A DNA stretch of 64,000 bases, from contig CAZKNH010000001.1 in the NCBI GenBank assembly GCA_964553875.1, positions 62,001-126,000 on the forward strand, written 5' to 3'. Both the position numbers and the translations under genes were made by a program. Numbering within the stretch: the first letter of the stretch is position 1; every line of letters begins with the position of its first letter. The notes below the pieces were generated by a model that saw only the letters and a list, made by a program, of their open reading frames with translations, was not told the DNA's origin and did not search any database. Shown here one piece after another: positions 36,370-45,400 of this stretch. The stretch is from ZC4RG20 sp964553875. Lineage in GTDB: Bacteria > Pseudomonadota > Gammaproteobacteria > Steroidobacterales > Rariloculaceae.

Positions 36370-37320
36370 CTAGTCGCTGGCCTGTGTCAGCGCCGAGATG
36401 TCGTCGCCCGTCAGTCGGAGCTCCGTCGCGCGCACGAGGCTCTCGAGCTGCTCGAGCGACGTCGCGCTCGCGATCGGTGCGGTCACGCCCTCGCGCGACA
36501 TCAGCCATGCGAGCGCGACCTCGGCGGGCTTGGCGCTGTGGCGCTTCGCGACGTCGTCGAGCGCGTGCAGGATGCGCAGTCCCCGGTCGTTGAGGTACTT
36601 GCCGACGACGCGCTCGCCGCGCGGACTCTTCTTCGCGTCCTCCGGGGACCGATACTTGCCGGTCAGGAAGCCCGATGCGAGCGCGAAGTACGGGATGACG
36701 CCAAGGTTTTCCGCAAGGCAAAGATCACGCAGCTCGCTCTCGAAGCCCGCGCGGTCGTAAAGGTTGTATTCGGGTTGCAGCACCCGGTAGCGGGGCAATC
36801 CTTCGCGTGCCGCGGTCTCGAGCGCTTCGCGCAGCTGCGTCGGGTCGTAGTTCGAGCAGCCGATGAACCTGACCTTTCCGTCGTGGATCAGGCGCTCGTA
36901 CCCGCGCAGCGTCTCGTCGATCGGCGTCTCCGGGTCGGGATAGTGGCTGAGATAGACGTCGATGTAATCGGTGCGCAGCCGTCGCAGCGAGTCCTCCGCG
37001 GCCTGGACGATTCGCTTCGCGGAGAGTCCTTTTTTGTCCGGCCCGAGCGTCGTGCCGACCTTCGTGATGATCACGGCATCGCTTCGCTTTCCCGAGCGCG
37101 CGAGCCAGTTGCCGATGATCGTCTCCGATTCTCCGCCCTGATTGCCCTCCACCCAGAACGAGTACGAGTCCGCGGTGTCGATCGCGTTGAAACCGTGGCC
37201 GAAGAACTTGTCGAGCAGCTCGAACGAGCCGCGCTCGTCGACGGTCCAGCCGAAGACGTTGCCTCCGAAGACGAGCGGTGCGATCTCGATACCGGTGTTG
37301 CCGAGAGGCCGTTTCTGCAT
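36370..37320 (-). CDS. Aldo/keto reductase
   Basis: A 316-residue TIM-barrel NADPH oxidoreductase. Catalytic tetrad residues are visible: Asp and Tyr in AIDTADSYSFW, Lys in VIITKVG and His in VYLSHYPDP. The C-terminal NADPH segment SREGVTAPIASATSLEQLESLV replaces the usual IPG pattern, typical of the AKR11/12-like YajO/Tas group. Substrate unknown. AAGGAG lies upstream of ATG 37320. It is divergent from the pirin gene with 244 bases between. Confidence 0.9.
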   Translation of the reverse strand: MQKRPLGNTGIEIAPLVFGGNVFGWTVDERGSFELLDKFFGHGFNAIDTADSYSFWVEGNQGGESETIIGNWLARSGKRSDAVIITKVGTTLGPDKKGLSAKRIVQAAEDSLRRLRTDYIDVYLSHYPDPETPIDETLRGYERLIHDGKVRFIGCSNYDPTQLREALETAAREGLPRYRVLQPEYNLYDRAGFESELRDLCLAENLGVIPYFALASGFLTGKYRSPEDAKKSPRGERVVGKYLNDRGLRILHALDDVAKRHSAKPAEVALAWLMSREGVTAPIASATSLEQLESLVRATELRLTGDDISALTQASD

Positions 37321-37564
37321 GATCAGCTCCTTGCGCTTCGATGTCCTTTGCCGCCGCGGAAAGGCGCCATTCGATTGTGGGTGCGGACGCGTCGTGCGTA
37401 AACTGGGACCGTCCGGTGCGTGTCACGCTCGCCGAGCGGCGCATGAGGCTGCACGAGCGGTGCACGGCACGGACACCCGGGCCAAAGGGTTCGGTTTCCC
37501 TTCCTCGACGTTCGGCGCGACAATCTCTCGACGCCGACATTCAGCCTGCGGCGAGGAGGGCGAC

Positions 37565-38455
37565 ATGATCGATCTCGTGATCACGCAACGAAGGCGCAGC
37601 CTCGGCGGTTTCGACGTCGGACGCGTGCTGCCGTTCGCGAAGCGCCGCATGGTCGGTCCGTTCATCTTTTTCGACCACATGGGGCCCGTGCACTTCGAGC
37701 CCGGCATCCCGCGCGACGTCGACGTGCGGCCGCATCCGCATATCGGCCTTGCGACGATTACGTATCTTTTCGCCGGCGAGATCATGCACCGAGACAGCGT
37801 CGGCTCGGTGCAGCCGATCCGGCCGGGCGAGGTGAACTGGATGACTGCGGGGCGCGGCATCACGCACTCCGAACGCTTCGAGCGCGGGCGTCGCGAGGGC
37901 GGGCCGCTCCACGGCATCCAGTCATGGGTCGCGCTGCCGACGGAGCACGAGGAGACGGAGCCCGAGTTCACGCACTATCCGGCCGACGCGCTGCCGACGT
38001 TCGACGACGGCGGCGCGGCCGGCCGGCTGATCGCGGGGACGCTGTGGGGCCTTCCGTCCCCCGTCAAGACACATTCCCCATTGTTCTACGTGCATTGGGA
38101 GCTCGGCAGGGGCAGCGAGGCGTCGCTTCCGGCCGAGTACTCCGAGCGCGCGCTTTATGTGGCGTCGGGCGCGATCGAGATCGGTCACGAGCGCGTCGCG
38201 GAAGGGCAGATGGCCGTGCTGTCGCCGGGCGAGCCGGTGAGCTTCGCGGCGGAGCAGGGCGCGGTCGTGATGGCGCTCGGCGGCGAGCCGGTCGGACACC
38301 GTTTCATCGACTGGAACTTCGTTTCATCGTCGAAGGAGCGTATCGAGCAGGCGAAGGCGGATTGGCGCGCCGGGCGCATGCCATTGCCGATCGGAGACGA
38401 TCAGGAGTGGATCCCGCTGCCGGAGGAGCCGTCGCCGCCGAATCCGATGTCCTAG
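37565..38455 (+). CDS. Pirin family protein
   Basis: A 296-residue bicupin. Metal-site residues are in PHPHIGLATITYLFAGEIMHRDS (His57, His59) and in MTAGRGITHSE (third His and Glu), as in YhhW-like quercetinases and pirins. The second cupin is more degenerate. Known members act as flavonol 2,4-dioxygenases or redox-sensing cofactors; which applies here is unclear. GAGGAGGG just upstream of ATG 37565 fixes the start; a longer frame extends into the divergent aldo/keto reductase and is not used. Confidence 0.9.
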   Translation: MIDLVITQRRRSLGGFDVGRVLPFAKRRMVGPFIFFDHMGPVHFEPGIPRDVDVRPHPHIGLATITYLFAGEIMHRDSVGSVQPIRPGEVNWMTAGRGITHSERFERGRREGGPLHGIQSWVALPTEHEETEPEFTHYPADALPTFDDGGAAGRLIAGTLWGLPSPVKTHSPLFYVHWELGRGSEASLPAEYSERALYVASGAIEIGHERVAEGQMAVLSPGEPVSFAAEQGAVVMALGGEPVGHRFIDWNFVSSSKERIEQAKADWRAGRMPLPIGDDQEWIPLPEEPSPPNPMS

Positions 38456-38704
38456 TGCACCTCGCGCTCGCGCCGTCGATGCTGCCGTTAGAGAAAATGG
38501 CGAACATTTCGCGCGGCGGCGCCGACCGTCGTATGCGCGGCTCGGAATAGCCGTCGCTTGCCGGATGCTGGTCCTCGAGCGCGTCGGCGCGCTTCGCTGC
38601 TCGAAGCTCGAGTCTCGAATAACGAAATAGCCCTACCGCCGCAATTTTAGGAAAGTACGCCCCGCGGGATGCAAGGATCGCATCCGTCACGCGGAGGGAA
38701 CCTC

Positions 38705-40159
38705 GTGTCGCAGACCGAGACCTACGACGACCATGTCGTCCGTCTCTTTCTGCTGGCCGCGACGGTCTGGGGCATCGTCGGCATGGCGATCGGCGTGCTC
38801 GTCGCGGCCCAGCTCGCCTGGCCGTCTCTGAACTTCGACGTACCGTGGCTGACCTTCAGCCGCCTGCGCGCGGATCACACGTTCGGCGTCGTGTTCGCGT
38901 TCGGCGGCTCGGCGCTCATGGGTACGTGCTATTACATCGTGCAGCGCACCGGACATGCTCGGCTCGCGCTCGGCGGTCTCGCCCGCTTCACGTTCTGGGG
39001 CTGGCAGGCCGCGTGCGTGCTCGCGATGCTGACGATGCCGCTCGGCCTCACGCAGCAGAAGGAGTACGCGGAGCCCGAGTGGTTCATCGACCTCCTGATC
39101 ACGGTCGTGTGGGTCGCGTTCGGCGCGGTTTTCTTCGCGACGCTGGCCCGTCGCCGGATCAAGCACATCTACGTCGCGAACTGGTACTACGGCGCGTTCA
39201 TCATCGCCGTCGGGCTGCTGCACGTCGTCAACAACCTCGCGATCCCGGCGTCGTGGACGAAGTCCTATCCGATCTACGCAGGCGTCGTCGACGCGATGGT
39301 GCAGTGGTGGTACGGGCATAACGCCGTCGCGTTCTTCCTGACCGCCGGCTTCCTCGGGATGATGTACTACTTCGTCCCGCGCCAGGCCCAGCAGCCGCTC
39401 TGGAGCTACCGCTTCTCGATCGTGAACTTCTGGGCGCTGATCTCGATTTACATGTGGGCGGGACCGCATCACCTGCTCTACACGTCTCTGCCCGACTGGG
39501 TGCAGTCCGTCGGCGCGGCGTTCTCTCTCGTGCTCCTGATGCCGAGCCTCGGCTCCGCCGCGAACGGGCTCATGACGTTCAACGGCGCGTGGGACAAGCT
39601 GCGCACCGATCCGGCGGTGAAGTTCATGGTCGTCGCCCTCGTGTTCTACGCGGCGTCGACGTTCGAGGGCTCGATGCTCGCGATCAAGTCGCTGAACTCG
39701 CTGTCGCATTACACGGACTGGACCGTCGCGCACGTGCACTCGGGCTCCTTGGGCTGGGTCGCGATGATCACGATCGGGTCGCTCTACGCGATGGCGCCGC
39801 GTGCGCTCGACCGGCCGGCGATGCATTCGATCCGTGCGATGAACGTGCACTTCTGGCTCCACACGACCGGGCTCCTGCTCTACGTCGCGTCGATGTGGAC
39901 GGCTGGGATCGTCGAGGGGCTGATGTGGCGTGCGACGAACGCGGACGGCTCGCTGACGTACAGCTTCCTCGAGAGCCTGATCGCCGTGAAGCCGTTCTAC
40001 GTGATCCGGCTCCTCGGCGGGCTCCTGATCGTCGCCGGCATGGGCGTGATGGCGTGGAACATGTGGCACACCGCCGCGCTCGCGCGGGCGAAGCTGATCA
40101 ACGCGATCCGCATTCCGATGCCGGAGCCCGGCGGGCGGCATGCGCCTTCGACGACCTGA
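38705..40159 (+). CDS. ccoN: Cytochrome cbb3 oxidase catalytic subunit I
   Basis: A 484-residue haem-copper oxidase core with about twelve membrane helices. Haem and copper ligands are in the expected helices: RADHTFGVVFAFGG (low-spin haem b His), QWWYGHNAVAFFLTAGFLGMMYYFVPRQ (Cu-B His with the helix VII Tyr region), GPHHLLYTSLPDWVQ (Cu-B His pair) and HYTDWTVAHVHSGSLGWVAM (haem ligands). It reduces O2 at high affinity in the inner membrane. GTG 38705 with GGAGGG upstream is the likely start. First gene of the ccoNOQP operon. I find no convincing FNR site upstream. Confidence 0.95.
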   Translation: MSQTETYDDHVVRLFLLAATVWGIVGMAIGVLVAAQLAWPSLNFDVPWLTFSRLRADHTFGVVFAFGGSALMGTCYYIVQRTGHARLALGGLARFTFWGWQAACVLAMLTMPLGLTQQKEYAEPEWFIDLLITVVWVAFGAVFFATLARRRIKHIYVANWYYGAFIIAVGLLHVVNNLAIPASWTKSYPIYAGVVDAMVQWWYGHNAVAFFLTAGFLGMMYYFVPRQAQQPLWSYRFSIVNFWALISIYMWAGPHHLLYTSLPDWVQSVGAAFSLVLLMPSLGSAANGLMTFNGAWDKLRTDPAVKFMVVALVFYAASTFEGSMLAIKSLNSLSHYTDWTVAHVHSGSLGWVAMITIGSLYAMAPRALDRPAMHSIRAMNVHFWLHTTGLLLYVASMWTAGIVEGLMWRATNADGSLTYSFLESLIAVKPFYVIRLLGGLLIVAGMGVMAWNMWHTAALARAKLINAIRIPMPEPGGRHAPSTT

Positions 40160-40175
40160 CAGGCGAGGCCGAACG

Positions 40176-40793
40176 ATGAAGATCCGTTACAAGTACTTCG
40201 AGGCGATCGAGAAGCACGCGGGGCTCCTCGCCGTGCTGATCGGCTTCATGGTAGCGATCGGCGGTCTCGCCGAGATCACGCCGCTCTTCATGCGCGCGCA
40301 CGAGACGCAGCCGGCGCCGGGGATCGAGCCGTACGATCCGCTCCGGCTCGCGGGCCGCGATGTCTACGTGCGCGAAGGCTGTCATGTGTGCCATTCGCAG
40401 ATGATTCGCACGCTGAGCTTCGAGACGGAGCGCTACGGCGACTACTCCGTCGCGGGCGAGTTCGTCTACGACCGGCCGTTCCAGTGGGGCTCGAAGCGCA
40501 CGGGACCCGACCTCGCGCGGATCGGCGGCAAGTACACGGACGAGTGGCACCGGCTGCATCTGATTTCGCCGCGTGACGTCGTGCCGGAGTCGAACATGCC
40601 GAACTACCCGTGGCTCGCGGACGCGCCGATCGACGCGAAGGAGATCCAGGCGCGAATGCGGAGCCTGAAGCGCCTCGGCGATCCGTACGACGACGCGGAC
40701 ATCGAGGCGGCGCCGGCCGCGCTCGAAGGCAAGAGCGAGCTCGACGCGCTGATCGCATATCTCCAGGGACTCGGGACGAGGGCGGCGGAATGA
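40176..40793 (+). CDS. ccoO: Cytochrome cbb3 oxidase mono-haem subunit II
   Basis: A 205-residue membrane-anchored cytochrome c. One N-terminal helix (about 16-38), then CHVCH at 69-73 binding haem c, and ESNMPNYPWL supplying the axial Met. YEQ-like features GEFVYDRPFQWGSKRTGPDLARIGGKY are typical of CcoO. It passes electrons from CcoP to CcoN. It lies 16 bases after ccoN and overlaps ccoQ by four bases. Confidence 0.95.
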   Translation: MKIRYKYFEAIEKHAGLLAVLIGFMVAIGGLAEITPLFMRAHETQPAPGIEPYDPLRLAGRDVYVREGCHVCHSQMIRTLSFETERYGDYSVAGEFVYDRPFQWGSKRTGPDLARIGGKYTDEWHRLHLISPRDVVPESNMPNYPWLADAPIDAKEIQARMRSLKRLGDPYDDADIEAAPAALEGKSELDALIAYLQGLGTRAAE

Positions 40794-41008
40794 GCGCGCT
40801 TTGGGGACACGTCATCGGCGTCGTGACGGTGATCCTGATGGCGACCTTCATCGGCATCTGGATCTGGGCGTGGCGGCCGCGCCACCGGCCCGTGTTCGAC
40901 GAGCTCGCGCAGATTCCGATGCAGGACGGCCGCGCGAGCACGGAGCGCAAGGAAGCGTCCGAGTGCTGCTGCAATCGGGGGCCGGAGGATCGAGGACCGA
41001 CGACATGA
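40790..41008 (+). CDS. ccoQ: Cytochrome cbb3 oxidase subunit IV (CcoQ/FixQ)
   Basis: A 72-residue protein with a single helix (VIGVVTVILMATFIGIWIWAWRPRH), as in CcoQ, which stabilises the complex. The tail is polar with three consecutive Cys (ECCCNRG), unusual for this subunit. ATG overlaps the ccoO stop and its own TGA overlaps the ccoP ATG, so translation is coupled on both sides. Confidence 0.85.
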   Translation: MSALWGHVIGVVTVILMATFIGIWIWAWRPRHRPVFDELAQIPMQDGRASTERKEASECCCNRGPEDRGPTT

Positions 41009-41922
41009 ACGGATTCTGGTCGGGTTGGGTCATCTTCTTCATCGTGCTGAATCTCGGCATTGCGCTGTTCCTGTTCGTCTTCAGCCAGCGCGTCGAGATT
41101 CCGACCAAACCGGACGGCACGACGGGTCACGCGTGGGCGCACGGCGTGCTGCGGGAGGGCGTGCGGCGCCTGCCGCTCTGGTGGGTCGTGATCTCTGCCG
41201 CATCGTTGATCGTCGCGATCGTCTATCTCGTGCTGTATCCCGCGCTCGGCGGTTACGGCGGTCTGCTGGGGTGGACGTCCGCTGCGGAGTACGAGCGCGT
41301 CGCCGCCGAGCGCGCCGCGCGTCTCGAGCCGGTTCTCGCGTCGCTTGGCGAGCGGGAGCTCGACTCGATTCCTGCGCATGATCCCGCCGCGGTCGTCGGC
41401 CGGCGTCTCTACCTCGACAACTGTGCCGCATGCCACGGGACCGACGCGACGGGGAACACCGTGCTCGGTGCGCCGAACCTGACGGATTCGGCATGGCTCT
41501 ATGGCGGCGATCCCGACACCGTGATCGCGAGCATCCTCGACGGCCGGCATGGAACGATGCCGCCGTGGGGTGCGGTCCTCGGCGACGAAGGCGTCGTCAA
41601 CGTCGCGTCGTACGTGCGGAGCCTCGCCGGTCTCGACGCGTCGGCCGAGCGTGCCGCAGCGGGCAAGACGCAGTTCGAGACGCTGTGCGCCGCATGTCAC
41701 GGCGTCGACGGTAAGGGCCTGCAGGCGCTCGGCGCGCCGGATCTGACCGATGACGACTGGCTCTACGGCAGCGATCTCACGAGCGTGATCGCGTCGATCC
41801 GCGACGGGCGCAGCGGCGAAATGCCGGCATGGCGCGGGCGGCTCAGCGAGAACGAGGCGCGTGCGATCGCGGCATGGCTCTACACGCAGCAGCGGCAGCC
41901 GCGGCTTGCGGCCCGCCAGTGA
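41005..41922 (+). CDS. ccoP: Cytochrome cbb3 oxidase di-haem subunit III
   Basis: A 305-residue di-haem cytochrome c. Two N-terminal helices (about 7-27 and 59-79) are followed by two cytochrome c domains with CAACH at 140-144 and CAACH at 228-232; axial Met residues are in HGTMPPWG and SGEMPAWRG. The WAW/GWTSAAEYE segment between helix 2 and haem 1 is characteristic of CcoP. It receives electrons from soluble cytochromes or the bc1 complex. ATG overlaps the ccoQ stop. Confidence 0.95.
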   Translation: MNGFWSGWVIFFIVLNLGIALFLFVFSQRVEIPTKPDGTTGHAWAHGVLREGVRRLPLWWVVISAASLIVAIVYLVLYPALGGYGGLLGWTSAAEYERVAAERAARLEPVLASLGERELDSIPAHDPAAVVGRRLYLDNCAACHGTDATGNTVLGAPNLTDSAWLYGGDPDTVIASILDGRHGTMPPWGAVLGDEGVVNVASYVRSLAGLDASAERAAAGKTQFETLCAACHGVDGKGLQALGAPDLTDDDWLYGSDLTSVIASIRDGRSGEMPAWRGRLSENEARAIAAWLYTQQRQPRLAARQ

Positions 41923-41948
41923 ACGCGGACCGACGCAGGGAGCACGGT

Positions 41949-42164
41949 ATGCACACGCGGCCGATCGGAGCGCTCGCCGCACGGCGAACGGACTCCGTCT
42001 TCCGACTGCCGATCGTGTGGCTCGCGCTCGCGCTCTTCGTCGCGACGATCGCAGGCTGCATCGTCACGATCATGATCGCGGTCGCGCAGCCCGACGCGGC
42101 GCTCCCTGACGTCGGCGAGCGGCTGCTGAACGTGCCGACGGCGCACACGGAGACCGAGCGATGA
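41949..42164 (+). CDS. Small FixH/CcoH-like membrane protein
   Basis: A 71-residue protein with one membrane helix (PIVWLALALFVATIAGCIVTIMIAV) and short tails. It sits between ccoP and ccoI, exactly where fixH/ccoH is found, and its N-terminal helix pattern (FRLPIVWLALALF) agrees with FixH. It lacks the about 90-residue periplasmic domain of ordinary FixH, so it may be a minimal form. GGGAG precedes ATG 41949; its TGA overlaps the ccoI start. Confidence 0.65.
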   Translation: MHTRPIGALAARRTDSVFRLPIVWLALALFVATIAGCIVTIMIAVAQPDAALPDVGERLLNVPTAHTETER

Positions 42165-44437
42165 GCGCCGGCGTCTGCGCGGACGACGCGCATCGCGTCT
42201 GGGCCCGTCCCGAGATCGCGCGCCACGCGATCCGCGACCTCGGGGCCGGCCGTCGCGAGACGCTGCTCCTGGTCGACGGCGTGCGCTGCGCGGGATGCGT
42301 CCGGAGCATCGAGCGGGCGCTGACCGCGGAGCCCGGTGTCGTCGACGTGCAGATCAACCCGGCGTCGCGCCGCGCTCGCATCGTCTGGCGCGATCCCGAC
42401 ACGTCGCTGCCGCAGCTTCTCGACGCGGTCGCGCGCGCGGGGTATCGCGCGTTGCCGCTCGATGCCGAGGCGCTCGACGACGTGCGGCGTCACGAGTCGA
42501 GGTCCGCGTTGAAGCGCCTGATCGTTGCCGCATTCGGCGCGATGCAGGCGATGATGTACGCGGGCGTGCTGTATCTAGGCGATCCGGATGCCCTCGACCT
42601 CGCCACTCGCGACTTCTTCCGTTGGCTCGGCTTCCTCGTCGCGACGCCGGTCGTCCTCTATTCCGGGCGGCCGTTCTTCGCGGGCGCGCTCCGGTCGCTC
42701 AAGGCGCGGCGTCCGGGCATGGACGTGCCGGTCGCGCTCGCGGTCGCGGGCATCTACGTCGCGAGCCTGATCGAGGCCGTGCGCGGCGGCGAGCACGTCT
42801 ATTTCGAATCCGTATCGATGTTCGTGTTCTTCCTGCTGATCGGCCGCTACGTCGAGATGTGCGCACGGCACCGCGCGGGCGACCTGACCGACGCGCTCGC
42901 GCGGCTCACGCCGCCTCATGCGGACCGTCGGCTGCCGAACGGCGAGATCGAGCGCGTCGGGATCCGCGAGCTCGTGCCGGGCGATCGCGTGCGCGTCGCC
43001 GAAGGCGCGGTCGTTCCCGCGGACGGCGTCCTGCTCGCCGAGCGCTGCCTGGTCGACGAAGCGTTGCTGTCCGGCGAGTCCGCACCGGTCGAGCGGCGCC
43101 GCGGTGAGATGCTCGTCGGCGGGAGCGTTCTGGTCGACGGGCCCGTCGACATTCGCGTCGAGCGCGTCGGCAGCGACACCGCGCTCGCCGGCATCGCGGA
43201 GCTCGTCGGCCGCGCGCAGGCATCGCGCCCGCGGCTCGCACAGGCCGGCGAGCGGGCGGCGTCGCGCTTCGTGATCAGGGTCCTCGTGCTGACGGGCATC
43301 ACGGCCGCGGCATGGAGCTTCGTCGATCCGTCGCGCGCGTTCACCGCCGCGCTCGCGGTGCTCGTCGTGTCGTGCCCGTGCGCGTTCGCGCTCGCCGTGC
43401 CGGTCGCGATCACACGGGCGCTCGCGGTGCTCGCGCGCCGCGGCGTGCTCGTCGTGAAGCCCGATGCGCTCGAAGCGCTCGCGGGTGCGACACACGTCGT
43501 CTTCGACAAGACCGGCACGTTGACCGAGCCGGCGTTGACGATCAGCCGCATCGAGACGCGGGGCCGATACTCCGACGCGGAAGCGCTTCGACTCGCCGCG
43601 GCGCTTGCCCGAGAGAGTCGGCATCCGGCCGCTCGCGCGATCGCCGCTGCGTGTCCCGAGCGCGTGCTCGATGCCGCAACCGAAGTCGAAATGAAACCGG
43701 GTCTCGGTGTCCGTGCGACGGTCGGCGGGCGCGAGCTCAGGCTGGGACGTGCCGACTTTGCCCTCGGCGAAAGACTCGCGAAGCCTTTGGACGAGGACGC
43801 GGTCGTGCTCGCCGACGATGCCGGGGTCATCGCGGCATTCCGCCTGAGCGAGCGCCTCCGGCCGGACGCGCGCGACGCCGTCGACGCGCTCGAGCGGCAG
43901 GGGGTTAAGGTGTCGATCGCGAGCGGCGATTCCGCCGAGAAGGTGCGCGCGATCGCCGCGAAGCTCGGCGTCCGCGACTGGCACGCGCGGCAGATGCCGG
44001 CGGATAAGCTCGCACGACTCGCGGCGCTCCGCGAGCGCAGCGAGCGTGTGGTCGCGGTCGGCGACGGCGTGAACGACGCGCCCGTGCTCGGCGGCGCCGA
44101 CGTCGCCGTCGCGCTCGCGGAGGGCGCCGAGCTCGCGCAGGCGACGAGCGATATCGTGCTGACCGGCGGCCGGCTCACGCATCTGCCGCGAGCGCGCGCG
44201 ATCGCGATCGAGACGTTAAAGATCCTGAAGCAGAACCAGCGCTGGGCGCTCGGCTACAACCTCTCGGTCGTGCCGCTCGCCGCGCTCGGCTTCGTGCCGC
44301 CGCTGCTCGCGGCGCTCGGCATGTCGTTGAGCTCGCTCGTCGTCGTGCTGAACGCGATGCGGATCGGCCGTCGGGACGCGGGCGCTGCCGCTCGCCCTCT
44401 CGAAAGGCCCGCTGTGCCCGCCGAGGATCCGGCATGA
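42161..44437 (+). CDS. ccoI: Copper-exporting P1B-type ATPase for cbb3 assembly (CcoI/FixI)
   Basis: A 758-residue heavy-metal P-type ATPase. The N-terminal metal-binding domain has CAGC at 43-46. Eight helices include the CPC metal-transfer motif at 405-407 (SCPCAFALAVP). Asp449 in DKTGT is the phosphorylation site, and HPAARAIAAA, GDGVNDAPVL and the AEGAELAQATSDIVLTGGRL segment complete the ATP module. FixI-type pumps deliver copper to the periplasm for Cu-B insertion into CcoN; the location directly after ccoNOQP and before ccoS supports that over general copper export. It overlaps neighbours on both sides by four bases. Confidence 0.93.
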   Translation: MSAGVCADDAHRVWARPEIARHAIRDLGAGRRETLLLVDGVRCAGCVRSIERALTAEPGVVDVQINPASRRARIVWRDPDTSLPQLLDAVARAGYRALPLDAEALDDVRRHESRSALKRLIVAAFGAMQAMMYAGVLYLGDPDALDLATRDFFRWLGFLVATPVVLYSGRPFFAGALRSLKARRPGMDVPVALAVAGIYVASLIEAVRGGEHVYFESVSMFVFFLLIGRYVEMCARHRAGDLTDALARLTPPHADRRLPNGEIERVGIRELVPGDRVRVAEGAVVPADGVLLAERCLVDEALLSGESAPVERRRGEMLVGGSVLVDGPVDIRVERVGSDTALAGIAELVGRAQASRPRLAQAGERAASRFVIRVLVLTGITAAAWSFVDPSRAFTAALAVLVVSCPCAFALAVPVAITRALAVLARRGVLVVKPDALEALAGATHVVFDKTGTLTEPALTISRIETRGRYSDAEALRLAAALARESRHPAARAIAAACPERVLDAATEVEMKPGLGVRATVGGRELRLGRADFALGERLAKPLDEDAVVLADDAGVIAAFRLSERLRPDARDAVDALERQGVKVSIASGDSAEKVRAIAAKLGVRDWHARQMPADKLARLAALRERSERVVAVGDGVNDAPVLGGADVAVALAEGAELAQATSDIVLTGGRLTHLPRARAIAIETLKILKQNQRWALGYNLSVVPLAALGFVPPLLAALGMSLSSLVVVLNAMRIGRRDAGAAARPLERPAVPAEDPA

Positions 44438-44628
44438 ACGTGCTGGTCGTGATGATCCCGCTGTCGCTGGTGCTCCTCGCGGGCGCGGTCGCGGCGTTCT
44501 TCTGGGCCGTCGATCACGATCAGTTCGCGGACATGGAGACGCCGGCCCTCGTTCCGCTCGACGACGATCCGTCGGTCGCCCCGGCGCACGCGGCGGACGC
44601 TATCCGAGCCCGAACGGCGCGGCGTTAG
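44434..44628 (+). CDS. ccoS: cbb3 oxidase assembly protein CcoS
   Basis: A 64-residue protein with one N-terminal helix (VVMIPLSLVLLAGAVAAFFWAV) followed by the CcoS signature DHDQFADMETPALVPLDDD (usual form xxGQFDDxExxxxxxLxDD). CcoS is needed for cofactor insertion into cbb3 oxidase. ATG overlaps the ccoI stop (ATGA). Last gene of the cluster; ccoG is not in view. Confidence 0.92.
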   Translation: MNVLVVMIPLSLVLLAGAVAAFFWAVDHDQFADMETPALVPLDDDPSVAPAHAADAIRARTARR

Positions 44629-44718
44629 AGCGGTAAAGCTCGACGCCGGGGTTTCAGGACAGCGACTCCGAACGCCGGTCGGAAACCCGGCGCTTCGGCC
44701 AGTCAGCGAGGCTTCGCG

Positions 44719-45231
44719 CTAACGATCGTCGCCGGCGTCCGTTTCGCCGCGCCCGGTCTCATCGTCCGCGTCGTCCGGCAGCTCGACCTGCTCGACGTCG
44801 ACCGCTTCCCCCCGGCCCCGCTGCCCGGCGACGCTCCTGATCTCCGCGATCTCCGCCTCGGTGATCGGATTGAACTCGCCGAGCCGGCACGTGAAGCCCG
44901 GACCGAAACCGGTGAGCTCGAGCACCGTGATCGTCGTATCGTCGCAGAGGTTCGCGGTGCGGCGCTCGTACGTGAAGCGCTTCTCGCGTCCGAGGTTCGG
45001 GCAGCGCTGCGGCAGGTAGTTGACGTACGCCTCGCCGCGGCTGCGCATGTGGAAGATGATCGTGTTGTCGTCGATGACTTCCGTGCGGTCGATCCGCGAC
45101 GCGAGGATGCAGTCCCGCGGCGTGCGGTCGAATCGAGCGCTGTCGTCGGATGCGGCGTCGTTCTGGGCCGAGACGGGAAGGGCGTAAAGGGCTGCGGCGG
45201 CGATCACAACCGCGCGGAAGGAGCCGAGCAT
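44719..45231 (-). CDS. DUF6491 family exported protein
   Basis: A 170-residue protein with a Sec signal (VVIAAAALYALPVSAQ). The mature part has three Cys in CILASRIDRTEVIDDNTIIFHM, QRCPNLGREKRFTYERRTANLCDDTTI and GFTCRLGEFNPIT, the DUF6491 pattern of a small beta domain common in gammaproteobacteria. The C-terminus is a strongly acidic tail rich in Asp/Glu/Gly. Function unknown. It converges on ccoS. Confidence 0.78.
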   Translation of the reverse strand: MLGSFRAVVIAAAALYALPVSAQNDAASDDSARFDRTPRDCILASRIDRTEVIDDNTIIFHMRSRGEAYVNYLPQRCPNLGREKRFTYERRTANLCDDTTITVLELTGFGPGFTCRLGEFNPITEAEIAEIRSVAGQRGRGEAVDVEQVELPDDADDETGRGETDAGDDR

Positions 45232-45400
45232 GACGTCACCTCCTCGAACCTCGGTACGGGAACCGGGCGTTACACCTTTATAGCACAGCCGTCGCGGCGG
45301 TCGACGCGGCGGCGGGGCGTACGGTTTTCGCTACTTTATCGCGGGGCCAGTCGAGGCGGATACTTTTGGCCCTCCGTAGATTCGTCAGGGGAGGAGTGTG

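Noticed and set aside
38687..40141. Antisense frame over ccoN
   Set aside because: Shadow of a gene with all haem and copper ligands.
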